The position numbers and the translations under genes were made by a program. From assembly GCA_937965665.1 (NCBI GenBank), contig CALCJE010000250.1, positions 1-18,601 of the forward strand: a stretch of DNA of 18,601 nt, in the 5' to 3' direction. This DNA comes from an uncultured Bacteroidales bacterium. Lineage in GTDB: Bacteria > Bacteroidota > Bacteroidia > Bacteroidales > UBA4417. The notes under the pieces were generated by a model that worked only from the letters and a program-made list of their open reading frames with translations, made no database searches and was not told where the DNA came from. Below, in pieces: positions 1 to 7,867 of this stretch (position 1 is the first letter of the stretch; each line of letters opens with the position of its first letter).

Positions 1-2
1 TG

Positions 3-1553
3 GGTTTGTCGTACTTCCACGGCAGGAGTTTCAGCGACGATATTATACGCGAATTTCAGCTGGGTTACAGTCCCGAAGAATGGGATGCCTTTACCAAACA
101 CGCGTTGAAAAACGGTTTCAGTACCGATATGCTTGAGAAATCGGGACTGAGCATCAACAAGGATGGCCGGCTTTACGACCGCTTCCGCGGAAGGGTAATG
201 TTCCCAATACACAGCCAGGCCGGGCGTGTGATCGGTTTCGGCGGCCGCATCATGACCTCGGATAAAACCAGGCCCAAGTATGTGAACTCGCCCGAGAGCG
301 AGATTTACAACAAAAGCAAGGTGCTTTATGGAATTTCGTTCGCCAAACACGCTATTGCCGCCAACGACATGTGTTTCCTGGTCGAAGGTTATACCGATGT
401 GATTTCGATGTACCGCGCCGGGGTACAAAACGTGGTTTCCTCATCGGGCACTTCGCTTACCACCGACCAGATCAGGCTCATAAAACGCTATACACCCAAT
501 ATAACCATTCTTTACGATGGTGATCCCGCAGGTATAAAAGCATCGTTCCGTGGTATTGATATGATCCTGGAGCAGGGCATGAACGTGAAAGTGGTGCTGT
601 TTCCCGATGGCGAAGACCCTGATTCGTTTGCCCGCACCCGCCGTGGCGCCGAAGTGCAGGATTTTATCAGGGAAAATGCAAAGGATTTTATTCATTTTAA
701 AATAGACTTGCTACTCAGCGAAACCGGCCGCGATCCGCTGAAAAGAGTGGCTGTGCTGAAGGAATTTATTGAGAGTATTTCGCTTATGCCCGACCAGCTT
801 ACCCGGCTGGCCTATGTAAAAGAAAGCGCCGATCGGATGCAGATGGACGAAAAAGCCATCCTTAACGAGCTGAATAAGCTGCTCCGTAAAAAGAACACAC
901 AGAAGTCGGGCGCAACACCTACCGAAGCCGAAGAGCTCGACAACCTCTTTGCGCCGGAACCTGCCATACCTCAGCAGGAGACTTTCGATGCATTGGGCAC
1001 CGACGAAATAGAGCGGGAAATCATCCGCCAACTGCTTTTATATGGCGATGTGGATATTGAAACCAACTATCCCGACCCGGCTACCGGCGAACCAGTGAAG
1101 AATAAAATAAAAGTAGCCCGGTTTATCATCAACGATATAAAAGCTGATGAACTCGACTTCAGCAATGCCCGGTACCAGCAGATTTTTGATACCTGTTCCG
1201 AAGAGCTAAAGACCAACCCTGATATAAACTACCGCAAACTTACCAACCATCCCGAACCGGAAATTTCGGGGCCTGCAATTGACCTGATTGCTACTAAATA
1301 TACCTTCAGCCCCAACTGGGAAAAACGAAGCATACGCCTGCTGCAGGAGCATGAAGTATTGGATTTCCTGATACCGAATTCCATATTATCGTTCAAATCG
1401 AAACGGGTACGGCAGATATTGAAAGAGCTGCTTGAAAAAATCAAGACAGCTCAGTCGGATGATGAATCTATTGATCTGCAAAAGCAGTATATGAATGCCA
1501 AACGCATTGCCAACCTGATTGACGGAGGGCAACTGGGGCGCACAATAGTATAG
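3..1553 (+). CDS. dnaG: DNA primase DnaG, 5'-truncated
   Basis: DnaG makes the RNA primers for chromosome replication. The frame is open from the first bases (Gly-Leu-Ser-Tyr-Phe at 3-17), so the TTG at 6 is not a real start; the zinc-finger domain and the beginning of the catalytic domain lie outside the window. Counting from the codon at 6, the catalytic core shows RFRGRVMFPI (59-68), the TOPRIM acidic motif EGYTD (127-131) and DGDPAG (171-176). E127, D171 and D173 are the expected metal ligands. GEDPDSF (202-208) is also typical. The remaining ~300 residues match the position of the helicase-interacting C-terminal domain, which is poorly conserved; this is inferred from position. The gene ends with TAG, 26 nt before the stop of the convergent DUF3857 gene. 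Family assignment is very secure. Confidence 0.97.
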   Translation, partial: GLSYFHGRSFSDDIIREFQLGYSPEEWDAFTKHALKNGFSTDMLEKSGLSINKDGRLYDRFRGRVMFPIHSQAGRVIGFGGRIMTSDKTRPKYVNSPESEIYNKSKVLYGISFAKHAIAANDMCFLVEGYTDVISMYRAGVQNVVSSSGTSLTTDQIRLIKRYTPNITILYDGDPAGIKASFRGIDMILEQGMNVKVVLFPDGEDPDSFARTRRGAEVQDFIRENAKDFIHFKIDLLLSETGRDPLKRVAVLKEFIESISLMPDQLTRLAYVKESADRMQMDEKAILNELNKLLRKKNTQKSGATPTEAEELDNLFAPEPAIPQQETFDALGTDEIEREIIRQLLLYGDVDIETNYPDPATGEPVKNKIKVARFIINDIKADELDFSNARYQQIFDTCSEELKTNPDINYRKLTNHPEPEISGPAIDLIATKYTFSPNWEKRSIRLLQEHEVLDFLIPNSILSFKSKRVRQILKELLEKIKTAQSDDESIDLQKQYMNAKRIANLIDGGQLGRTIV

Positions 1554-1557
1554 TATC

Positions 1558-1580
1558 ATGCTGCCCCTGAGGGCAAGCAT
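1558..1580. terminator. Possible terminator hairpin between convergent genes
   Basis: ATGCT-GCCC (1558-1566) can pair with GGGC-A-AGCAT (1571-1580): nine base pairs with one bulged A and a 4-nt loop. It fills the short gap between dnaG and the convergent DUF3857 gene. On the + strand it is followed by a pyrimidine-rich stretch (TTTCCTCTTTT) rather than a clean T-run, so intrinsic termination is plausible but not certain. Confidence 0.4.
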
Positions 1581-3406
1581 CAGTTTCCTCTTTTCAACAC
1601 TACTTCACGGTATTTCTTACTGTTCCAGCCGTTTATCATGGTTTTAAAAGCATCATACTTCTCAACCGGTACCAGCGTTTTAGTGATATTCAGTTTTCGG
1701 GTAATATGTAATTGATTCCCTTCAACTGCAATTGCAATATTTACACTTCCAAATTCATTGCTCAGGTTTAAGGCTGCCGGGGCAGTGACTACCGACATTC
1801 CTTCCGGGATAGCAATAAACAAATCGTAAGATTCGCTTATTGCAAACGGAATTTCGAGTGGTTCGGTTCGGGTGCTCACCAGTTCACTCATATGCCAGCT
1901 ATCGGATCCAACCGTTGCCGAGGGAAGTTTTAAAAACACATGTCCACCGGTTTCGCTGGCAAACGAGGCAGCCGAAATATTATAGCTGAAAGAAGAGAGA
2001 TCCATATCTGTTTTACCCTTGGCTACTTTATTAACTTTTCCGCTACCAAGCAACCCCGAAAGGAAGCCCGTGGTAAAGGTAGTATCCTTCTGCAACCGCA
2101 GCCATGGATTCAGTCTTCCGCCAATTTCGAGTCCCAGACTACCAGCCAGCGTTAATGACGGATCGAGCTTAAGATTTCCGGAAACCGAAAGCAGGTTATT
2201 CACTTCAGGCAATACTTCCGACACCAGTTTTTTACCTGGAACAAGGCTGATGATCCTTTTGCCCGCCACCTGGAACTTTACATCCTGTTGTTCAACCTGG
2301 GTGGCCGACAGGTAAATAGGATCCATTCCCTGTATGCTTACTTTTACAAGTGTACGGTCAATAAGTGCCGGGCTGGCCGTTTTTTTAACATAAAACCGCT
2401 CGGCAACCACGGCAACAGGCTCTGCCTGAATATTTACCGACTTAAGCATGGCGGCAAGTAACACAGCTTTTTCAGCTTCATTACCGCCATTTGTTTTCCA
2501 GGTTGCTGTAGCATTTTGTAATTTGTAACCTGTATACTGCATAGGCACCTGCCAGTTGTTAAGTTCGGAAACAACTTTTTCCTGCAACTTCAAGGCTTTG
2601 AGCAAAGGTTTATCAATTCCTTTAACGGCTTCGGCTGCAGCCTGTTTTATATCAGAACCTGCTTCACATTTAAATGCATCCTGCATAGCGAAACTAAGCA
2701 TTGGATCCGTTGCTTTTGTGCTGGCCACAAATACAATACGTGGCCTGTTCTGCTGTTCACGCGGTCTGAAATCCTCGCGTGTGGTTGCAGGCAAATCAGG
2801 AAGTACCCAGGTATAGGTAGTAACACCATTTTGTTTGGTTACCGTGGGTTTGGCAGCTATATTGTACTGTTCAAAGTTCAGGATAGCGCCTGAAGGAACT
2901 GTGATTTTGAAAGTAAGTTTCTTAACCGGCGAGTTCATCAAAAGCTGCTCGTTGCCCATCAGCGAAGGAGAGTAGCCTTTAGCCGTTGAAAGTATGTAGT
3001 CGAAATCAATCGTCGAACCCCGCTCGAGGGCTGTATGTGTAACCACCATTTCGCGTAGGCGGTTCCAGGCAGGTACATTGGCTGCAAAACCTGGCAATAG
3101 TTCATTGTATGCGTTGTCGGGTGTAGCAACCTGTTTGCCATCGGCCATGGTGGTTACCGAACGGTTAACTTTCAGTTTCTGAAACTGCGGATCATACACA
3201 ATGAAATCTTCGCCATAGAGGTTATGAAAAGCGAAATAAGTATTAATCAGCAGTTTATGGTTATAGTGATAACTCCAGCTTCCGTCCTTGTTCAAAGTGT
3301 ATTCCTTGGTTTGCTCCTGAAAAACGGCATCGCTGCCAGGCTCCTGGGCAAAGCCCACCATACTGGTGAAAATGGCCAGGGTTAATATGAATATTTTGGT
3401 TGTCAT
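1580..3406 (-). CDS. Exported DUF3857-type protein with degenerate transglutaminase-like domain
   Basis: 608 residues. A signal peptide is visible at 1-20 (hydrophobic core, cleavage near GFA-QEP). Residues ~25-240 resemble the beta-rich DUF3857 N-terminal region found before transglutaminase-like domains in Bacteroidota. Residues ~260-370 align by eye with the transglutaminase-like core of the upstream neighbour, but the catalytic positions differ. GVCKDKA of the neighbour becomes GNEAEKA here (308-314), putting Glu310 where the Cys should be. The His site reads Arg351 and the Asp site falls on Ser367/Ala368. The rest is a beta-rich C-terminal region. I infer a non-catalytic, binding or structural protein in the periplasm or outer envelope. 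It sits 124 nt downstream of the active-looking paralogue on the same strand, so co-transcription is likely. Substrate unknown. Confidence 0.8.
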   Translation of the reverse strand: MTTKIFILTLAIFTSMVGFAQEPGSDAVFQEQTKEYTLNKDGSWSYHYNHKLLINTYFAFHNLYGEDFIVYDPQFQKLKVNRSVTTMADGKQVATPDNAYNELLPGFAANVPAWNRLREMVVTHTALERGSTIDFDYILSTAKGYSPSLMGNEQLLMNSPVKKLTFKITVPSGAILNFEQYNIAAKPTVTKQNGVTTYTWVLPDLPATTREDFRPREQQNRPRIVFVASTKATDPMLSFAMQDAFKCEAGSDIKQAAAEAVKGIDKPLLKALKLQEKVVSELNNWQVPMQYTGYKLQNATATWKTNGGNEAEKAVLLAAMLKSVNIQAEPVAVVAERFYVKKTASPALIDRTLVKVSIQGMDPIYLSATQVEQQDVKFQVAGKRIISLVPGKKLVSEVLPEVNNLLSVSGNLKLDPSLTLAGSLGLEIGGRLNPWLRLQKDTTFTTGFLSGLLGSGKVNKVAKGKTDMDLSSFSYNISAASFASETGGHVFLKLPSATVGSDSWHMSELVSTRTEPLEIPFAISESYDLFIAIPEGMSVVTAPAALNLSNEFGSVNIAIAVEGNQLHITRKLNITKTLVPVEKYDAFKTMINGWNSKKYREVVLKRGN

Positions 3407-3530
3407 GGGTTAGTTATTTTCTGAATGTTGACAATATTTTTAACTTTTTCGAAGTATAATTTCTGCATTACCCCTGGTTTCAAATCCTGTAATGATCACA
3501 AAATCAAAAACCAATCGAATGCAAATCAAT

Positions 3531-5489
3531 TTATTTCACTTTCAGGATAATGGGCTCGTTGGTAAATTGATTTTGGTAAGCAACGGCTTTGCGGAATGAA
3601 TCCCAGTCTTCGGGCTGATAAATTCGTTTCGGGAACGAAGCGTTAAACACAAATGTAAGTGCATTATTTTCTCTTTTAATGATGCCATTAAATTGGGCTC
3701 CGCTGCCACTGCCGCTCCTGGCTTCGGGTGCATAAACAATTTCCCTGATACCGGGCACCGATATCTTTTCATTCAGTTCAACTGTATGCGATGTGCGGTC
3801 GCGGAAAGGGAATTTGCGGTTTTCGAGTCCGGTATCAAACCCTGTATGCGGCATGGCTCTTTTCATAAATCCACTTGCCAGGAAAGGAGTAAAAATCAGT
3901 TCGTCGCCGGCTACGGTGGCATATTCCGGAATACGGATGCGGAATTTCATGAGGATTGGACCAGCCAGGTAATTATAAGGATAGTCATAAGTCACTTTCA
4001 CAAGCTGGGCAAGCGGTGAAATGCGCAATACTTCCTTTTCGACATTTGATGTCCAGTCGGCTACATAAGCTCGCGTAAACATACCTCGTATGGCAGCATC
4101 GGTTTGTCCTTCGGCGGTTACCGTATATTCGCCTTCGAGGGTTCCGTCGGCCAGTATGGTTGTACTGCCGCTTATCCGAAGATAATGATTAACCGGATCC
4201 GATACCGGTGTTTCACCCAGGTCGGCACCTTCGGGTACGCCCATCAGGTAATTTTGTTGCTGTTCAGCACTCGACCACAGTTCGCGGGTAAAAGGCACCC
4301 AAGTAGGATCGAGTAAATGATAACGGCCATCGGCCCTGCTTTTTACAACAGTAACACAATGGTTGAACTGGTCGGCCGGTATATAATCAATGCGCGAGCC
4401 AGCCATGGTCATAGCCGGATACGCTTCGAAGCCTGCTGCCCGTAGCATTGTAATAAGCATGCCGGCTTTATCTTTACATACCCCACATCGATCAGTAAAG
4501 TTCATTTCGCCCCGGTGAAGTGTATAGCCTTCACCTTTGCCCATGCTCACTCCAAGATAGCGGATTTCGTCGCCAGCCCAATGGGTGAGTATTGTTATCG
4601 AATCGTTTTCGTTACGCGCATTTTTAAGCAGCTGGTTCACTTTGGCGCGGATTTCAGCATTTGCCTCAAAGCTTTTATAATCCTCATTTACATTGTAAAA
4701 CCAGGTACTTTTCGATTTCCAGTCGGGGCTGGTGCTCATCAATAATTTGGTAGCCACATCCGAAGCATCAACCGAGCGTGGTTCGCCCCTGAACGGCATT
4801 ATATCTTTCTTGGTAAAAGTGTACACCAGCCTGTCGCCGCTACGCCACATTTTCGACCCAACCTCTCCGTTATAAACCTCGTACTGCAACACCTTGGTGT
4901 CGGGCACACTGATCTGGTACGACTTCAGCATCACCGGGTCATTGCTGTAAAAGGGTACAATATCATAGAAATGGCCTCTCATAGGCGGAATATACCTGTC
5001 GTCGTCGTTCCCGGTTTCGAGCAGGGCATAGGTAAAACCTTTCCTGTAAAGAAATACTTCAACGGCATCACCCGGTTCAAGCCGCCCGATTTCGATCATC
5101 TTTTCGCGGGCACCCCAGTAAATGGCTCGTGCAGGCTGTGGATAATCGAGAACTTTGCCTGTATCAATTGCAGTTTGTGTTCCATCGGCATGATAAATGG
5201 TTACGCCCCTTATTTCGGACCAGGCCGAAAGCGGGTCGTAATCAAATTTGATTACCGACAAGCCTTTTGCACCTTCGGGTGTAAGTACCTTGTACAGCCG
5301 ATGGATAAAAGAATGACTGAGACCAGTCTCCATCATTTTCACCGTAGTACTGTCGAAAACTACCACCACATTCGAACCCGGGTAATTTTTTTTGTCGCCG
5401 GCCTTTTTCAACAGGTCGGAGTAAGGCCCTGCAAAAGCACCCGAAACAGATATGAGTGCAAGCAGAATAATCAATGAAATTTGTTTCAT
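3531..5489 (-). CDS. Exported DUF3857 / transglutaminase-like protein, triad intact
   Basis: 652 residues with a signal peptide (1-20, cleavage near AFA-GPY). Residues ~40-240 are a DUF3857-like beta domain. Residues ~270-400 are a transglutaminase-like cysteine-protease-fold domain with the expected triad: Cys338 in RCGVCKDKAGML (334-345), His377 in QFNHCVTVV (374-382) and Asp394 in HLLDPTW (391-397). Residues ~430-652 form a C-terminal beta-rich region. Family members are common in Bacteroidota, and reactions proposed for the fold include peptide cleavage or amide cross-linking. The actual substrate cannot be read from sequence. A possible promoter lies at 5522-5529. The ATG at 5487-5489 is chosen because it directly precedes the signal peptide. 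It is probably the first gene of a two-gene unit with the degenerate paralogue downstream. Confidence 0.85.
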   Translation of the reverse strand: MKQISLIILLALISVSGAFAGPYSDLLKKAGDKKNYPGSNVVVVFDSTTVKMMETGLSHSFIHRLYKVLTPEGAKGLSVIKFDYDPLSAWSEIRGVTIYHADGTQTAIDTGKVLDYPQPARAIYWGAREKMIEIGRLEPGDAVEVFLYRKGFTYALLETGNDDDRYIPPMRGHFYDIVPFYSNDPVMLKSYQISVPDTKVLQYEVYNGEVGSKMWRSGDRLVYTFTKKDIMPFRGEPRSVDASDVATKLLMSTSPDWKSKSTWFYNVNEDYKSFEANAEIRAKVNQLLKNARNENDSITILTHWAGDEIRYLGVSMGKGEGYTLHRGEMNFTDRCGVCKDKAGMLITMLRAAGFEAYPAMTMAGSRIDYIPADQFNHCVTVVKSRADGRYHLLDPTWVPFTRELWSSAEQQQNYLMGVPEGADLGETPVSDPVNHYLRISGSTTILADGTLEGEYTVTAEGQTDAAIRGMFTRAYVADWTSNVEKEVLRISPLAQLVKVTYDYPYNYLAGPILMKFRIRIPEYATVAGDELIFTPFLASGFMKRAMPHTGFDTGLENRKFPFRDRTSHTVELNEKISVPGIREIVYAPEARSGSGSGAQFNGIIKRENNALTFVFNASFPKRIYQPEDWDSFRKAVAYQNQFTNEPIILKVK

Positions 5490-5521
5490 GACAGGGATTT
5501 TTAAGCATTTCTATTCAGGCA

Positions 5522-5529
5522 TAAAGGTA
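5522..5529 (-). promoter_or_regulatory. Possible -7 element for the DUF3857 pair
   Basis: On the minus strand this reads TACCTTTA, one mismatch from the Bacteroidota -7 consensus TAnnTTTG, about 33 nt upstream of the ATG at 5489. The nearest TTG upstream is at only ~15 nt spacing, shorter than usual, so the call is tentative. Confidence 0.3.
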
Positions 5530-5600
5530 TAAATTGCTTCCATACAACTATTAAAAAATAAACTTATTTATTAAAATTTTTTATAAAGTCACAAGCCGGG

Positions 5601-5681
5601 ATTTACACCAGTTTTGCATGAAATCCAGGCCGGATTTATGACTTGCCGGTTATGATGATTTAAGTTAAAGCTGGTATAAAT
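5601..5681. repeat. Nested inverted repeats in intergenic region
   Basis: The outer arms ATTTACACCAG (5601-5611) and CTGGTATAAAT (5671-5681) are complementary at 10 of 11 positions. Inside them, CAT-g-AAATCC (5617-5626) pairs with GGATTTATG (5632-5640) around a 5-nt loop, giving nine pairs with one bulge. The structure lies between the desaturase terminator and the DUF3857 gene start. It may be a leader structure or a protein-binding site; neither is shown by sequence alone. Confidence 0.4.
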
Positions 5682-5682
5682 T

Positions 5683-5709
5683 AAAAAGCCGGGCACAAGG
5701 CACCGGCTT
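5683..5709 (-). terminator. Intrinsic terminator of the desaturase gene
   Basis: On the minus strand AAGCCGG, a 10-nt loop and CCGGCTT are followed by a T-run (CTTTTTAATTT). The hairpin occupies 5686-5709 and the T-tract 5683-5687. It begins about 52 nt after the desaturase stop codon, in the right orientation, and separates that gene from the DUF3857 pair. Confidence 0.75.
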
Positions 5710-5761
5710 CAGGATTATAAATATTGTATGAAATTTCGGGACAGGCACTGATTTATTTGCC

Positions 5762-6781
5762 TTAGGAAACCCGGGCCATTTTCAGATCTTTAAATCGGAT
5801 AAGCTTACCTGCTTTGCTATCCCATAACTTCAGGTTGATATACGAGAAACCTTTCAGGAATGGAATGGGCTTGATGTTGCTGAACAGCTCATTTTCGGTA
5901 TGGCATTTCTCGAGCCTGTAATTCGGGATCTTAGAACTCAGGTGGTGGATATGGTGAAACCCGATATTGCCCGAAAACCATTGCAGTACCTTGGGGAGTT
6001 TATAATATGAACTACCATGCAGAGCCACGGTTTTAAAATCCCAATCCTGCTCGGTGTACCAATGTGTGCCATCGAACTGGTGCTGCAGGTAAAAAAGATA
6101 AACCCCGCCTATCGAAGCCAGGTACATGACCGGTATTTGTATCAGCAGGTATGCTTTCCAGCCAATGGTAAAACAAAGTGTGGTGGCCAAAATGGCAATT
6201 CCCGCATTAGTAGCGTAAACGCTGATTTTATCTTTCCGCGTAAAATTTTTCTTTGTAAACCTGTTTCCAACCAGGAAAAGTAAGGGGGCACCAAAAGCAA
6301 ACATCACAATTGCATTCCTGAAAATCCGGTACGCAAGCTGTTTACGTTTGGGCAACGCCAGGTACTCATCAACGGTTAGGGTCCATACATCGCCCATGCC
6401 ACGTTTATCGAGGTTACCAACCGTGCGGTGGTGTACCAGGTGCGAATGATGCCAGCGATGGTATGGGGTAAAGGTAAGAATACCGAAAATATAACCTATG
6501 GTTTCGCTAAGTACCTTTGAACTGAAAAATGAACCATGCCCGCAATCGTGAAAAATAATAAACAGCCGAACCAGGAAACCGGCCGAAACCATGATAAGCG
6601 GAATAGTAATCCAGTAGCTATATTGCAAACTTATTACCATCAGCACCCATAGCGCCAGGTATGGAACAAACGTGTTTATCACCTGCCACCAGCTGCGCAT
6701 ACTATCACCATTACGGTAAGGCGCAATTATTTTGACCCATCTATCTTCGGAGGTCACCCTGTTTTTAACCTGTTCTGACAT
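5762..6781 (-). CDS. Membrane fatty acid desaturase (delta-12/omega-6 type)
   Basis: 339 residues, an integral membrane di-iron desaturase that would introduce a double bond into acyl chains of membrane lipids using O2 and an electron donor. All three histidine boxes are present: HDCGH (78-82), HRWHH (108-112) followed by HLVHH (114-118), and HHIHH (276-280). Hydrophobic membrane segments are visible near 37-75, 92-106, 155-172 and 190-235, with the boxes on polar stretches between them. Length is normal for the family. HDCGH and the RWHH-x-HLVHH box resemble plant and cyanobacterial delta-12/omega-6 desaturases, but regiospecificity cannot be read from this. A terminator follows at 5683-5709. 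There is no obvious SD, and I found no convincing promoter in the 123-bp upstream gap. Need for oxygen suggests a microaerobic or aerobic phase of life. Confidence 0.92.
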   Translation of the reverse strand: MSEQVKNRVTSEDRWVKIIAPYRNGDSMRSWWQVINTFVPYLALWVLMVISLQYSYWITIPLIMVSAGFLVRLFIIFHDCGHGSFFSSKVLSETIGYIFGILTFTPYHRWHHSHLVHHRTVGNLDKRGMGDVWTLTVDEYLALPKRKQLAYRIFRNAIVMFAFGAPLLFLVGNRFTKKNFTRKDKISVYATNAGIAILATTLCFTIGWKAYLLIQIPVMYLASIGGVYLFYLQHQFDGTHWYTEQDWDFKTVALHGSSYYKLPKVLQWFSGNIGFHHIHHLSSKIPNYRLEKCHTENELFSNIKPIPFLKGFSYINLKLWDSKAGKLIRFKDLKMARVS

Positions 6782-6904
6782 TCAATTACTCATTAATTTT
6801 TTAATCACAAACACTTCTTAATTTCTATTGGGTAAAAACCAAATACCCGGGTTACTCCTTTTAATAACATTTTTCAGAATCAGGCTTCAAAAATCAGTTT
6901 ACGA

Positions 6905-7519
6905 CTATCTTATTACAATCTTCCTGAAATAAGCTGTTTCACCATTATTTACTTTCAGGATGTAGGTTCCTTTTGGCAAATCGGCAGCCTCAATATTGAA
7001 AATATGTTGCTGTGCCGGTTCCGGTTTACTGTAAACCTTTGCCCCAACCACATTGAAAATCTCGAGGTCAAATTCCTTGTTTAGTTTGGAATTGTTGATC
7101 CTGAGCTGAAAATTACCGCTCGATGGATTTGGATAAACTGAAATTCCATCTTTCGCTTCAAATTGTGCGATACCTGTAGTATTCAGTACCGTGATAGTGC
7201 CTTTCATCCCCAGCGAAGCATGAGGTGCACACACATAATAATGCGTGCCAACCGTGAGCTTATCAGCAGTAACTGTTCCGCCGCCTAATTCAACCGAAAA
7301 ACCACCAGGCAAAGCGGTGTTACCATTGGCATCAAAGGTTGCCTTGCTTACTTCAACGGCGTTATGAATGCCCCCAAGCTGGAAATTTACATCATCGCCC
7401 TGGTTAATGGTAACTGTTGCCGGGCTAAAAGTAAAACCTGAGTTTGTAATGTTTACCGTTGCGCTGAAAGCTGCAACAGTTAAAAAAATCATTCCAAACA
7501 ATAGTATAGCTTTCTTCAT
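6905..7519 (-). CDS. Secreted cupredoxin (plastocyanin-like) with T9SS sorting domain
   Basis: 204 residues. A signal peptide occupies 1-20 (cleavage near FSA-TVN). Residues 21-112 form a plastocyanin/azurin-like fold with all four type-1 copper ligands in order: His52 (GGIHNAVEV), Cys97 and His100 (YYVCAPHASLGM) and Met105. Residues ~125-204 are a T9SS type A sorting domain, starting at ISVYPNPSSGNFQLRI and ending in GTYILKVNNG...FRKIVIR. The protein would be exported by Sec, sent across the outer membrane by the type IX system and probably attached to the surface or released. An electron-carrier or copper-binding role is inferred. It is the only domain besides the tail, unusually small for a T9SS cargo. 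It lies 123 nt upstream of the desaturase, same strand; co-transcription is possible but not shown. Confidence 0.9.
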   Translation of the reverse strand: MKKAILLFGMIFLTVAAFSATVNITNSGFTFSPATVTINQGDDVNFQLGGIHNAVEVSKATFDANGNTALPGGFSVELGGGTVTADKLTVGTHYYVCAPHASLGMKGTITVLNTTGIAQFEAKDGISVYPNPSSGNFQLRINNSKLNKEFDLEIFNVVGAKVYSKPEPAQQHIFNIEAADLPKGTYILKVNNGETAYFRKIVIR

Positions 7520-7867
7520 GGTATGCTTATTGTTAAATGATCCTACTCATCTGGCTTTTCGGTTGCGCCCCGTTTTAGCATGGTTTCCGGGCTCCACTTC
7601 AATTTTACATTGATGCTCAAAGCATTATTTTCGCTCAAAGAATCAAAATCCAATAACCAAATTTCTAATTATTGTACAGGGAACAAACAAGCCGTCAGTC
7701 AGTTTTGTTCGGACTATCCTCCGGTTAACTCATTATTTTCTGGGCTCTGTAAGTTCAGTTTCGCATCAGTTGACTCATCGCAGGCAGGTTCATTAAAACA
7801 AAGAATAAAATCATGCAAATCCCGATTCATTTTATACTTTTGACATCTCAATCAAATACATCTTCCG
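7520..7867. other. 348-bp divergent intergenic region
   Basis: This gap separates the divergently transcribed cupredoxin and M64 genes and should carry both promoters. It holds a direct repeat GCTCAAAG (7616-7623 and 7633-7640) and an inverted repeat GAACAAA / TTTGTTC (7681-7687 / 7704-7710, 16-nt spacer). A minus-strand near-match TAAAATTG lies at 7600-7607, but no -33 element is at the right distance. No convincing gene is present. Confidence 0.5.
7835..7842 (+). promoter_or_regulatory. -7 promoter element of the M64 peptidase gene
   Basis: TACTTTTG matches the Bacteroidota -7 consensus TAnnTTTG exactly and lies 25 nt upstream of the ATG at 7868, giving a short 5' leader of about 20 nt. 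No clear TTTG lies at the -33 position, so a weak or activator-dependent promoter is possible. Confidence 0.5.

Noticed and set aside
6..8. TTG as the start of the DnaG reading frame
   Set aside because: The frame is open upstream to the window edge, and the encoded protein lacks the zinc finger and early catalytic domain, so the gene begins outside the window.
3407..3530. Independent promoter for the downstream DUF3857 gene
   Set aside because: A minus-strand TTTG is followed about 22 nt later by TATACTTC, which matches only part of the -7 consensus; too weak to call.
4971..5477. 168-codon open frame on the + strand opposite the DUF3857 gene
   Set aside because: It is antisense to a well-supported signal-peptide/DUF3857 coding region, has no recognisable domain, and probably arises from codon bias.
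6782..6904. GGGTA...TACCC hairpin after the cupredoxin gene as a terminator
   Set aside because: The stem is only five base pairs with a 9-nt loop and no following T-run on the minus strand.
7580..7843. 87-codon open frame in the divergent intergenic region
   Set aside because: It has low-complexity Ser/Lys/Phe-rich composition, no domain, no promoter or ribosome site, and overlaps the M64 promoter.
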